The notes under the pieces are model-generated. The model made no database searches and was not told the DNA's origin. It saw only the letters and a list, made by a program, of their open reading frames with translations. Of a stretch of DNA of 12,010 nt, positions 1 through 7,028 are shown in pieces. The stretch is from contig NZ_CALPCM010000052.1 in assembly GCF_943193015.1 (NCBI RefSeq), forward strand, positions 1 to 12,010. The letters run 5' to 3'. Position 1 is the stretch's first letter. Each line of letters opens with the position of its first letter. Made by a program: the position numbers and the translations under genes. This DNA comes from Hominisplanchenecus_A murintestinalis (lineage in GTDB: Bacteria; Bacillota; Clostridia; Lachnospirales; Lachnospiraceae).

Positions 1-41
1 TTATTTTACTCTGAGGTATTTTTTTCTCAACCTTCTTTCTT

Positions 42-82
42 GGAATTTCCTATATTTGAATTATACAGGAAGCTCCTTTTTT
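42..82 (+). terminator. Possible intrinsic terminator of a gene left of the window
   Basis: An imperfect 10-base-pair stem (42-51 with 67-76, one mismatch and one G-T pair) encloses an AT-rich loop and is followed directly by six T residues at 77-82. This is the layout of a rho-independent terminator on the plus strand. No plus-strand gene precedes it inside the window, so it would end something to the left. The weak, AT-rich stem keeps confidence low. Confidence 0.4.
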
Positions 83-130
83 ATGAAAATGTGATTTTTC
101 CGGGAATCATTTTCCCTGCATCCAACATGG

Positions 131-171
131 AAAAAAGCACCTATACTCCGCCATCTGCGCAGTATGGATGC
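131..171 (-). terminator. Terminator-like hairpin on the minus strand
   Basis: Bases 137-147 pair with 161-171 in an 11-position stem with one mismatch and one G-T pair, around a 13-base loop. Read on the minus strand, the stem is followed by six U residues (131-136), the form of an intrinsic terminator. No minus-strand gene lies just upstream of it: the nearest, the lipoprotein, already has its own terminator at 444-491. It may stop read-through, end a short RNA, or be left over from a rearranged locus. Confidence 0.5.
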
Positions 172-262
172 CTTACAGTAAAATAATATGTTTTTTTATA
201 AGCCGCAAACAACACAATAAATCAAGCAAAGTCCCATAACGGGAAGAAAGGGGAAAGATCAT

Positions 263-445
263 ATGTTTAAGGAATATTCCGATTTTATGACAGCAAAAGA
301 AGCAATGGATGCCCTCGGCATAGGGAAAACCCTCATGTATTCGCTCTTAAACAGCGGCGAAATTCCTGCCGTCAGGGTAGGCGGCAAGATATGGCGGATC
401 AGCAGGAAAGCGCTGTCTGATTACGCAAAAAAAGTGACAAATTAA
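263..445 (+). CDS. Excisionase-type small helix-turn-helix DNA-binding protein
   Basis: This 60-residue protein is almost entirely one MerR/excisionase-like winged helix-turn-helix. 'MTAKEAMDALGIGKTLMYSLL' style residues 9-29 form the helix-turn-helix, and the following segment with 'IPAVRVGGKIWRI' (about 34-46) is the typical wing of the excisionase family. Such proteins bind DNA to direct integrase excision, or act as small regulators of mobile elements. The ATG is preceded by an AAAGGGG-type ribosome binding site (247-253) nine bases away. No tyrosine or serine recombinase is visible in the window, so a role as a true Xis is unproven; the integrase could lie left of position 1. A terminator follows immediately. 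The fold assignment is confident, the role less so. Confidence 0.8.
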   Translation: MFKEYSDFMTAKEAMDALGIGKTLMYSLLNSGEIPAVRVGGKIWRISRKALSDYAKKVTN

Positions 446-491
446 AAAAAGAACTCTACGAATCCATATTGGAGATTCGTAGGGTTCTTTT
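444..491. terminator. Bidirectional intrinsic terminator
   Basis: Bases 451-464 pair with 474-487 in a 14-base-pair stem broken only by one G-T pair, with a 9-base loop. There are A residues on the left (444-450) and T residues on the right (488-491), so it reads as a terminator on both strands. The minus-strand version has the longer U-tract. It sits between two convergent genes, the small helix-turn-helix gene ending at 445 and the lipoprotein gene ending at 511, and should serve both. Confidence 0.85.
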
Positions 492-510
492 CACTCTTTA
501 CCACTATTAT

Positions 511-1938
511 TTAATTTGGTTTGATTGGATTTTGCTTGTAATAACTATCTTCCCAGATTTCCTCATCATAATCATATGAGGTTATTGCATTATTATTAGG
601 TTCCCAACGAAACTCCCCTGCACCCATTTCAAATTCATTGTTTTCTGTCAATGTAATTCCTTGATATGAAGATACTCCCAAAAAATCACTAATTGTTATC
701 GCTTCATATGTGCCATCTCCAGCATCGGTAATAATGCATACATAATCATATGACGGTGATGAATCCATATAAACTCCCGGAAAATCTAAATGTTCTTCTT
801 CGGTCAGTGGTGCGGGTCCCAAAGAAATTTGAGTATTTTCCATTGTCATCGTCATTTCAAATGTATCAAAAAGTCTTGTTGCACTTGGACAGTTAAATAC
901 AAGTTCCGTAGTAAATTCTCCTCCAGGTACCAATGTCGTATAATCATACTGTGTTGACCTGGCACTTGTTATAACTCCATGAGAATTTAAGGAAAAATAA
1001 TTACTTGCTACAAATTGAATATTACTGTTCCCGGTATTTCCTATTGTGCATTCAACTTTTACCACATTTGTATTTTGCTCCTCATCATAAGCGACATAGG
1101 CATAGTACACATACACACCAAGAGAATTACTATAGGCATATCCCGGAAGATAATACTCTGTTGTGGCGTAATATCCATCTGCAGATTCCGCATCCTCCCT
1201 TAACGCAGCATATTCTTCCGCTTTCTTGTTGGTAAAGCTTCTGTATAGCTTATCATCCACTGTCAGTCCTATTGTCGGATCATCTGTAACATCTGCATAT
1301 TCACAGTCTGTATTAAGTATCAGGTGATGCTTTGCTTTTTCATCCTCTGAATAAAATACATCAAAGCCAATGTATCCGTCACTATTATCATATGATAATA
1401 TGCAATATGTTTTTCCATCTATGGCATACTTGCTAATCTCCATACTTTTATCGTCACTGTCATACCATGTAAGATACATTGGCGCAATAGACTCTTCCAT
1501 GTATTCGCGAATTTCCTCATGTGTCATGGATGGCAGGCTCTCGTCCATCAGCTTCTGGAATCCATCATAATCAAACTTTTCGTATTTGAGTTCCATCTGG
1601 CACTTGTCAAGATACTCAGTAGCATTTTTATAATCTGGTATGGTTTCAAATTCTTTTATTGCTGATGCATAGTCCTTCTGCTCCAAACAATTCTTTGCAA
1701 TCAGATAGGTACACTCTGATACCATTTCCTGATTTCCTGCATCCTTGTACAGTTCCCTCGCTTTCTCATAATCTCCATTGGCAAAAAACTCCTCTGCCTG
1801 TTTCTGTATGTCTTCCTGCTGTACACCTTCCCGCTGCGCATCCGTTTGGTTTGACGTTTTTTCCTCTCCCACACATCCTGCTATAGCCAAAGCAGCTACG
1901 CATAAAATGACCGCTAAAATAATTTTCTTTTTTCTCAT
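511..1938 (-). CDS. TPR-like extracytoplasmic lipoprotein
   Basis: A 475-residue lipoprotein. A lysine-rich start and hydrophobic core lead to a lipobox 'LAIAGC' with Cys22 as the lipidation site, so the mature protein should be anchored on the outer face of the membrane. Residues about 30-45 form a polar Gln/Glu-rich tether. Residues about 46-115 hold two TPR-like helical pairs ('FFANGDYEKARELYKDAG' and 'LEQKDYASAIKEFETI'). The remainder is beta-rich; about 260-380 resembles the Ig-like DUF4352 type seen in Firmicutes lipoproteins, and the C-terminal 90 residues are unassigned. Start ATG has a GGAGGT site (1946-1951) seven bases upstream. It shares strand with the WYL/EEP set but is separated from it by 318 bases, so is probably transcribed separately. 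Function unknown; binding or scaffolding at the cell surface is inference. Confidence 0.75.
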   Translation of the reverse strand: MRKKKIILAVILCVAALAIAGCVGEEKTSNQTDAQREGVQQEDIQKQAEEFFANGDYEKARELYKDAGNQEMVSECTYLIAKNCLEQKDYASAIKEFETIPDYKNATEYLDKCQMELKYEKFDYDGFQKLMDESLPSMTHEEIREYMEESIAPMYLTWYDSDDKSMEISKYAIDGKTYCILSYDNSDGYIGFDVFYSEDEKAKHHLILNTDCEYADVTDDPTIGLTVDDKLYRSFTNKKAEEYAALREDAESADGYYATTEYYLPGYAYSNSLGVYVYYAYVAYDEEQNTNVVKVECTIGNTGNSNIQFVASNYFSLNSHGVITSARSTQYDYTTLVPGGEFTTELVFNCPSATRLFDTFEMTMTMENTQISLGPAPLTEEEHLDFPGVYMDSSPSYDYVCIITDAGDGTYEAITISDFLGVSSYQGITLTENNEFEMGAGEFRWEPNNNAITSYDYDEEIWEDSYYKQNPIKPN

Positions 1939-2256
1939 ATCCTTTACCTCCGTTTTCTTCCTTGCGGTTTATTTAAAGGAATAATATGTAGCCATGAAAT
2001 TTAACTATGCATTTCATACAACTACCGTCTGTACCTCTTACAATTTAGCAATCATACTCCAAGAATCTGCTTTTTTCCCTTTAAATTTTTCCTGTAAAAT
2101 TATCCTTTCATCATAAAAGCTGTTTATATTTCCTTATCTCGCCAACCCCTGATATATCTTATCCGGACACAACAACTTATTACTCTGACAGCAAATCCTC
2201 TCCAAACTTATAATACTAAGCACATATTTTAAGCATTTGCAACACTCTATTTCATG
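1939..2256. other. Intergenic region between the lipoprotein and the 837-residue protein genes
   Basis: No coding sequence is supported in these 318 AT-rich bases. The lipoprotein's ribosome binding site lies at 1946-1951. A perfect 7-base inverted repeat, ATGAAAT at 1994-2000 and ATTTCAT at 2011-2017, is separated by 10 bases and sits about 55 bases upstream of the lipoprotein start, where it could be an operator or a small leader hairpin. A TATTAT hexamer on the minus strand at about 1980-1985 could be a -10 box, but it lacks a convincing -35. I saw no clear intrinsic terminator after the 837-residue gene, so read-through towards the lipoprotein gene cannot be excluded. Confidence 0.4.
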
Positions 2257-4770
2257 TTATTTATCTGTCGATTCTAACTTATATATCATATCTTTTGACT
2301 CCAAATATTGATTATCATTTCTTATGGATTTTCCGTGTTTTTCTGCTGCAATCTCAGAAAGCCTTTGAATGAGATTGTATAATTCTCCTGCATTTACTCC
2401 TGTATTCTTATATAAGTCTTTTTTTATGTACAGCTCACCATCTATATACTGAATCTCTTTATATTGAATAATATCAGGATTTTCATCAAATTTTGTTAAT
2501 GTTTTATCAACAATAACTCCATCTACCGTAAATATCAAATCAAACCGTCCGAGCCCAAACGTATCATCCCTAATAACTGCTACAATTTTATTTGAAATTT
2601 CTTTAACATACTTTCTCTTTGTCAAATATCCTTTCAAGTATTTTTTTTCGTCATAATTTCTTATAATAATGGTTGCCTTATCTTTTGTAACAGCATCACC
2701 CAACTCTTCTTTTATCGCCTTTGCCATCATTCGCACGCAATCTGATATTTCTTTTAATTCAAATGCCTTGCCTCCCAATAAATCACTGGAAAGATATCTG
2801 ATATTATCTCCAAATTTACCATATTCTTCTTCAAAAATTCTGCCGAGCGTCCTACTTTCTGGTATTCCATGCCTTGAGCAAAATTCTTGTAACATAGTGG
2901 TCTCTTTTGAAAAATCTGCCATTAAATGCATTTTTCCTACATGCTCTATAATGATTCTTTGAAGATCCTGGAAGAGGTCTTCTGTAAAATATTTAAATTT
3001 GATTTCATATAATCTGTCAAATTCTTTTGCTGAGAAATTATCATTCATTTTTTCCTGCAAAATATTTAGCTCATTTTTCTTATCCACAACTTTCTTCTCT
3101 ACAGATCCTGCCAATTCCTGCATATTACCTTCATTACTCGGAATCAATCTTGAAATTTCATTTAGCATATCATTTAATATTTCCAAATAGGATGCAGCAA
3201 AATTGGAGTTAGCCAAACGCATAACAAACATATCTGCTTTATTCTTATTTGAGAACAATGTCATATATTGATTATAACGTTCATCTCGGGTGTCCTGAAA
3301 ATCTGAAAAAAACTTATTTGGATACCGTTTCTCCTCCTCCGGAACAGGAATGCACCTATTAAATTCTATCGTGTATTTTTCAATAAATTTCTGCAAAACA
3401 TATGCATATGTTTCTAACAGAAGTCTCTGCTGTTTCTCAACAAAATTTTGTTCCAACTTTTGTATATCCTTCGTCTCCTCTGGAAATGGAAAAAGAAATA
3501 TCTCGTTCACTTTTTTCGTCAGCATTTTATATTCAACAGAATATCCCCTGTTTGAATTTGACAAATAACCATCAACATAAATCCTACTTAAGATTTGTGC
3601 ATTTGTAATCTCATTATAACCTTCATTTACCAGATACTTTAATAGTCCCGCTGCTGAACTTATTTCGCCTATTTTGAGATATGCTATAGTGCAAAGCTGC
3701 AACACATCACATTCCCTGCCGGAAGCCTTCTCCGCACATCCAATAAGTTCTCTTATTTTTTCTTTATTCTCTACCTCATCTAATAAATCGATATATTCCA
3801 AGGCACATGAAGATACGATTTGATCTTCTCTTAACAACGCATATTTATTCAACTTCATATATGTCTCAAAATGACTAATCGCTTTTTCTTTATAGTATTC
3901 ATATATGTGCTGTTCATCATCCAATGCGTTTTGTGCAATCAAATTTGCAGCATGCCCAAAATAATACCAAAAGGGAGGATATGCTACAAAATATTTCTGG
4001 ATTGCCTCCAATCGTTCATATTTTCTAACATCATCCGTATCCATAAGTATTTTGTTATATTGTGTAATCTGCTTTTCTGTCAATCTGTATTCATCTGGAA
4101 AATTATATCTATCTGCCAGTCTCCAAGATGCATCAAACAATTCTCGCCGCAACCCATTAAATTGCTCAATCGCAGAACGCTGTAATTGCCATTCTTTTTC
4201 TTCTTTCTCCAATAAATTATCTGCTTTTGCTTTACGATAATTCATATATCCAATGCCAACCTGAGAAGCAATCGAAGCGGCTATTGTAAATGGATTTCCT
4301 CCTGCCACAATCAAACCAAAATTTGGAACTGCAGACCATATTGCATTTTTCATTTTTTGTTGATATTCTTTTTCAATACGCGCCTTATCCCCCTCCTGTA
4401 TTCTAAAAAAAGTTATAGTGTCCAGAAGCTGCTTCAATATATTCAGCAGCGCTTCGTCTTTAGGGATGCTTTCCAAGTTTAGATTGTTTAAAATAGTTTC
4501 ATATTCCTGTTCTAATATATTGACATCTGCATAGTCAATGATTTGTGAGACCGAAACCGTACATAAATTGAGCGCGTATGCAGCCTTAATTTTTTCCTCA
4601 TCTGAATACTCTAAATCACTGTGTTCTATTTCCTGAATGGGTTGCTGCTCTTGTTGGCTCACAATTTCTCTTACTGCCGCCACCATCAATTCTGTATTTT
4701 TTTGAGATTTTTCCAAGCTCTCAAATGATTGCTTTAATAATTTCATTTCTTCTCTTCTTTTTCCAAACAT
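2257..4770 (-). CDS. Large unknown protein: helical N-terminus, hydrophobic segment, TPR-like middle, possible PH-like C-terminus
   Basis: I do not recognise this 837-residue family. Residues 1-35 are a charged helix of possible coiled-coil type, followed by a Gln-rich linker. At about 144-176 a Gly/Ala-rich hydrophobic stretch ('FGLIVAGGNPFTIAASIASQ') is flanked by charged helices and could enter or lie on a membrane. About 280-400 is Tyr/Leu-rich, antiparallel-helix sequence resembling degenerate TPRs. About 560-700 is again helical and charged. About 724-808 looks like an all-beta module, with 'DDTFGLGRFDLIFTVDGVIV' then 'IIQYKEIQYIDGELYI', reminiscent of bacterial PH-like domains; this is a weak visual match. 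There is no signal peptide. Start: the longest frame begins at a TTG at 4782, but that TTG overlaps a GGAGG site (4776-4780), which sits five bases before the ATG at 4770, so ATG 4770 is used. The gene lies 27 bases after the EEP gene, implying co-transcription. GC content is very low. Confidence 0.7.
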   Translation of the reverse strand: MFGKRREEMKLLKQSFESLEKSQKNTELMVAAVREIVSQQEQQPIQEIEHSDLEYSDEEKIKAAYALNLCTVSVSQIIDYADVNILEQEYETILNNLNLESIPKDEALLNILKQLLDTITFFRIQEGDKARIEKEYQQKMKNAIWSAVPNFGLIVAGGNPFTIAASIASQVGIGYMNYRKAKADNLLEKEEKEWQLQRSAIEQFNGLRRELFDASWRLADRYNFPDEYRLTEKQITQYNKILMDTDDVRKYERLEAIQKYFVAYPPFWYYFGHAANLIAQNALDDEQHIYEYYKEKAISHFETYMKLNKYALLREDQIVSSCALEYIDLLDEVENKEKIRELIGCAEKASGRECDVLQLCTIAYLKIGEISSAAGLLKYLVNEGYNEITNAQILSRIYVDGYLSNSNRGYSVEYKMLTKKVNEIFLFPFPEETKDIQKLEQNFVEKQQRLLLETYAYVLQKFIEKYTIEFNRCIPVPEEEKRYPNKFFSDFQDTRDERYNQYMTLFSNKNKADMFVMRLANSNFAASYLEILNDMLNEISRLIPSNEGNMQELAGSVEKKVVDKKNELNILQEKMNDNFSAKEFDRLYEIKFKYFTEDLFQDLQRIIIEHVGKMHLMADFSKETTMLQEFCSRHGIPESRTLGRIFEEEYGKFGDNIRYLSSDLLGGKAFELKEISDCVRMMAKAIKEELGDAVTKDKATIIIRNYDEKKYLKGYLTKRKYVKEISNKIVAVIRDDTFGLGRFDLIFTVDGVIVDKTLTKFDENPDIIQYKEIQYIDGELYIKKDLYKNTGVNAGELYNLIQRLSEIAAEKHGKSIRNDNQYLESKDMIYKLESTDK

Positions 4771-4775
4771 ATGTG

Positions 4776-4780
4776 CCTCC
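4776..4780 (-). promoter_or_regulatory. Ribosome binding site fixing the start of the 837-residue protein
   Basis: GGAGG on the minus strand lies five bases upstream of ATG 4770. The longer open frame would begin with a TTG at 4782 that overlaps this site, so the upstream start is unlikely. Confidence 0.8.
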
Positions 4781-4797
4781 AAAATATCTTATATTGC

Positions 4798-5778
4798 CTA
4801 TCTAAATTCGAGATCCAGAACTATCGGAAGATGATCAGAAACTTCTTTTCTATATAAATCAAAATCATCCCCATAATAATTTTTTACTGCCTCAATTCTT
4901 TTAACATCCAGTTTTATTCCTTCAAATCTTTTTTCATCATAAGTGAAATGATCATAATTATTAGCATAGCCATCTGCCTGGCTATATGACACACCTTCCT
5001 TTTTGGATTTTAATGTAGTCAAATCACTTTGAACCGTAACAATTCTTTTGCCCTCATCTGCCAATTCAATTATTTCTTCATCAGGTCTAAGGAAACTGCC
5101 TTGAGCCGCACTACTCTTCAAATTTAAATTATAATCTCCCAGCATAATAGTATATGTTGGCATACAATATGCATCACGTTCCCCATTTATCAAATCATAT
5201 GTTTTATCACTATATTTGGGATAAACCGTCTTTGATAAAATATCAAATTCGTTACGTCGCATACTTATTGCTCCTAAATCACTAAAATCATGATTATTAC
5301 TTTCATTTTCCGTCCGATTTTTAGAAAACATGATATGTGCATTGATTAAACGTATCTCCGCAAAGGTTCCTCCCAGTCGTTCACTCGGTGTCAATCGGGC
5401 ATAATACGGATTTCGTATTAAATACCTTTGGCCAAATGACTTGTCAACCTTATATTGGTTCAGTATTCTTGGTTCAAATATTTTCCCATATCTATTCTTC
5501 ACAAGACCTAATCGAGCATTATTCCAAATAAATGCATATCCCTCTGCTGCACTAACTGATCTTGAATTTGGAGAATCCCATCTTCCCTCCCAACCATTAG
5601 CACCCAGTTCAGATACAAGTCGATCCAAAGCCTTCTTATTGAAAATCTCTTGGATTGCGACAACATCTAATTCTGCATCTCGTATTATCTGAGAAATTTT
5701 TTCCAAATTCTTCCTGATGTCATCGTCTGACTGAAAGCTAAATTTATACAAATTAAAAGAACCTATTTTGTATCCCAT
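4798..5778 (-). CDS. Endonuclease/exonuclease/phosphatase (EEP, DNase I-like) family enzyme
   Basis: A 326-residue cytoplasmic protein with the complete EEP signature. Seen in order: Asn9 in 'GSFNLYK'; the metal-binding Glu44 in 'VVAIQEIF'; His148 in 'LINAHIMF'; Asp215 and Asn217 in 'LGDYNLN'; Asp276-His277 in 'NYDHF'; and the terminal 'SDHLP' with Asp315 and His316. Members of this superfamily hydrolyse phosphodiester or phosphomonoester bonds with Mg2+; known substrates include DNA, RNA, phosphoinositides and sphingomyelin. With no signal peptide or membrane segment, a nuclease acting inside the cell is most likely, but a lipid or nucleotide phosphatase is possible. Start: the longest frame opens at TTG 5784, too close to the AGAGGTG site (5786-5792); ATG 5778 is seven bases from it. 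It ends with TAG. It follows the WYL gene by 85 bases and precedes the 837-residue gene by 27, suggesting one operon. It is strongly AT-rich. Confidence 0.9.
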   Translation of the reverse strand: MGYKIGSFNLYKFSFQSDDDIRKNLEKISQIIRDAELDVVAIQEIFNKKALDRLVSELGANGWEGRWDSPNSRSVSAAEGYAFIWNNARLGLVKNRYGKIFEPRILNQYKVDKSFGQRYLIRNPYYARLTPSERLGGTFAEIRLINAHIMFSKNRTENESNNHDFSDLGAISMRRNEFDILSKTVYPKYSDKTYDLINGERDAYCMPTYTIMLGDYNLNLKSSAAQGSFLRPDEEIIELADEGKRIVTVQSDLTTLKSKKEGVSYSQADGYANNYDHFTYDEKRFEGIKLDVKRIEAVKNYYGDDFDLYRKEVSDHLPIVLDLEFR

Positions 5779-5785
5779 AACCAAT

Positions 5786-5792
5786 CACCTCT
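5786..5792 (-). promoter_or_regulatory. Ribosome binding site fixing the start of the EEP gene
   Basis: AGAGGTG on the minus strand lies seven bases upstream of ATG 5778. A TTG at 5784 would be only one base from it, so the ATG is preferred. Confidence 0.75.
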
Positions 5793-5863
5793 TTCGTTCA
5801 AAAATGCAAAACGTCCCCACAAAATACTTTTCGTATATTTACCTTCTCAGTATAAAAATCAAA

Positions 5864-6817
5864 TTATTGCAACATCGCTATATCTTCCCCCTGGCTCCGC
5901 AGCCACATATCAATCCCCTTGCCAAACACTTCGGCTTCCACCACATACTTCCCATCTTCCTCCGAAAGTATCTTTGCAGTCGGAAGCCTGTCCAATATGG
6001 CATCAATATCAATCCCGGAATAGACAAATTTCACTTTCTGCAGCTTCCCGCCGAGCATGAACTGAATCCGTTTCCGGAACTCCCCTTCCTCAAAGCGGTC
6101 TGCATAAGGAATATGAAACCGTTCATCCAGCACCCTCAGCTTCTTTATTCTGTCAATCCGGTAGATCGTCGGGAAAGAATCGTTTATCACATCAAAATCC
6201 TTCCTTACCGCCTCATCCTCTATAAAAGCAGCCATGTAAAAATAATACTCTGAAAACATGATCGCCACGGGCTGGACTTTCCTTTTTACCCTGCTTTTGT
6301 CCTTGCTCCTGACATACTCCATTTCTATGTACTGGCTATGCCTGATTGCCTGTCCGATTTTCCACATGGTATCAATAAATACCGTTTTATGTCTCGGCTC
6401 AACATAATGAAATTCCTCATTTGCAATCAAATCCCTGATTCCCTTCTGATGATCTTCCAGCACGCAGCAGGAAATGATTTTATGGAGAATTGCTGTCATT
6501 TCTTTTTGGGTAAAAGCCCTGCTGTCAAGGAGGATTTTACATACCGCCAAAACCTCACTATCGGACAGTTTCGACTTATGAATCTGCTCTAAACAATATC
6601 CTTTTCTTTTCCAGTCGTAAACAAGCGAATCGGCATATCCGGAAGCAGCAGCGCTGTTTTCCAGAAAAAGCCGGATGTCTTCTATATCCCTCTGTATGCT
6701 CCGTTCGTTCACGTTATACTTAGCCGCTTCTTCCTCTTTCCGGACAAGGCTTCCATTCATAAGCTTCGTGTATATGTCAAGCACCCTGCTGATCTTGCCC
6801 TTGCTCTCGTTCGCCAC
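5864..6817 (-). CDS. WYL-domain transcriptional regulator (HTH-WYL-WCX)
   Basis: A 317-residue regulator of the YafY/WYL type. Residues about 8-50 are a DeoR-like winged helix-turn-helix, with 'YNVNERSIQRDIEDIRLFL' as the recognition region. About 155-230 is the WYL domain, carrying 'QPVAIMFSEYYFYMAAF' in place of the namesake Trp-Tyr-Leu, and 'TIYRIDRIKKLRV' at its end. About 255-317 is the WCX extension, ending 'FGKGIDMWLRSQGEDI'. WYL domains sense ligands, probably nucleic acid or nucleotides, and these proteins commonly regulate defence or DNA-damage genes. Start: the longest frame begins at ATG 6877 with no ribosome binding site, and ATG 6844 has a poorly spaced one. GTG 6817 has a perfect AAGGAGG (6826-6832) eight bases away and gives a typical family N-terminus. 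It is first in the probable operon with the EEP and 837-residue genes and may control them and itself. GC is near 48%, higher than the two genes behind it. Confidence 0.9.
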   Translation of the reverse strand: MANESKGKISRVLDIYTKLMNGSLVRKEEEAAKYNVNERSIQRDIEDIRLFLENSAAASGYADSLVYDWKRKGYCLEQIHKSKLSDSEVLAVCKILLDSRAFTQKEMTAILHKIISCCVLEDHQKGIRDLIANEEFHYVEPRHKTVFIDTMWKIGQAIRHSQYIEMEYVRSKDKSRVKRKVQPVAIMFSEYYFYMAAFIEDEAVRKDFDVINDSFPTIYRIDRIKKLRVLDERFHIPYADRFEEGEFRKRIQFMLGGKLQKVKFVYSGIDIDAILDRLPTAKILSEEDGKYVVEAEVFGKGIDMWLRSQGEDIAMLQ

Positions 6818-6825
6818 GCCGGGTC

Positions 6826-6832
6826 CCTCCTT
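6826..6832 (-). promoter_or_regulatory. Ribosome binding site fixing the GTG start of the WYL regulator
   Basis: A full AAGGAGG on the minus strand lies eight bases upstream of GTG 6817. The upstream ATG codons at 6844 and 6877 have no comparable site. Confidence 0.85.
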
Positions 6833-6849
6833 CCCTGCATCCATCCTGG

Positions 6850-6920
6850 TATTTATTATACATAAGCGCAGCGACATTATCTGTCTATCTTATAAAAACG
6901 CCGCTTTTATTTATTATACA
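6850..6920. repeat. 13-base direct repeat occurring twice upstream of the WYL gene
   Basis: The same 13 bases, TATTTATTATACA on the plus strand, occur at 6850-6862 and at 6908-6920, 58 bases apart. On the minus strand each copy contains a perfect TATAAT. They may be the -10 regions of two tandem promoters, binding sites for the WYL regulator, or both. A WYL regulator acting on its own promoter would fit, but this is inference. Confidence 0.6.
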
Positions 6921-6941
6921 AGAATCGTGCGATATGCGCAA
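6913..6941 (-). promoter_or_regulatory. Probable sigma-A promoter of the WYL / EEP / 837-residue operon
   Basis: On the minus strand a TTGCGC -35 element (6936-6941) is followed after exactly 17 bases by a perfect TATAAT -10 (6913-6918). Transcription would begin near 6906, leaving a leader of about 90 bases before GTG 6817. A second TATAAT at 6855-6860 has only a poor -35 and could be a weaker or activated promoter. Confidence 0.6.
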
Positions 6942-6949
6942 TCTGAAAA

Positions 6950-6986
6950 CCCCTGTTCCGATTTTGGGCGAATCAGGAACCAGGGG
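6950..6986. other. Strong inverted repeat upstream of the WYL promoter
   Basis: Bases 6950-6963 pair with 6971-6986 in a 14-base-pair stem with two single-base bulges and a 7-base loop. On the minus strand the stem is followed by only four U residues, so as a terminator it would be weak. It lies nine bases before the -35 of the WYL promoter. It could block read-through into the operon, be left from a previous upstream gene, or be a regulatory site. Confidence 0.45.
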
Positions 6987-7028
6987 CTTCCCATGGATAA
7001 TTCAAAAAAACTTTCCATATCCTTAACT

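Noticed and set aside
3871..4185. 104-residue plus-strand open frame inside the 837-residue gene
   Set aside because: It is antisense to a well-supported gene with its own ribosome binding site, has low-complexity Phe/Ile/Cys-rich sequence and no ribosome binding site of note.
5779..5863. Separate promoter for the EEP gene between it and the WYL gene
   Set aside because: A TATACT hexamer exists on the minus strand but no -35 fits at 16-18 bases, so co-transcription from the WYL promoter is preferred.
6818..6877. Longer WYL regulator beginning at ATG 6877 or ATG 6844
   Set aside because: Neither ATG has a properly spaced ribosome binding site, the added residues look unlike the family, and they overlap the second TATAAT copy. 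GTG 6817 has a perfect site.
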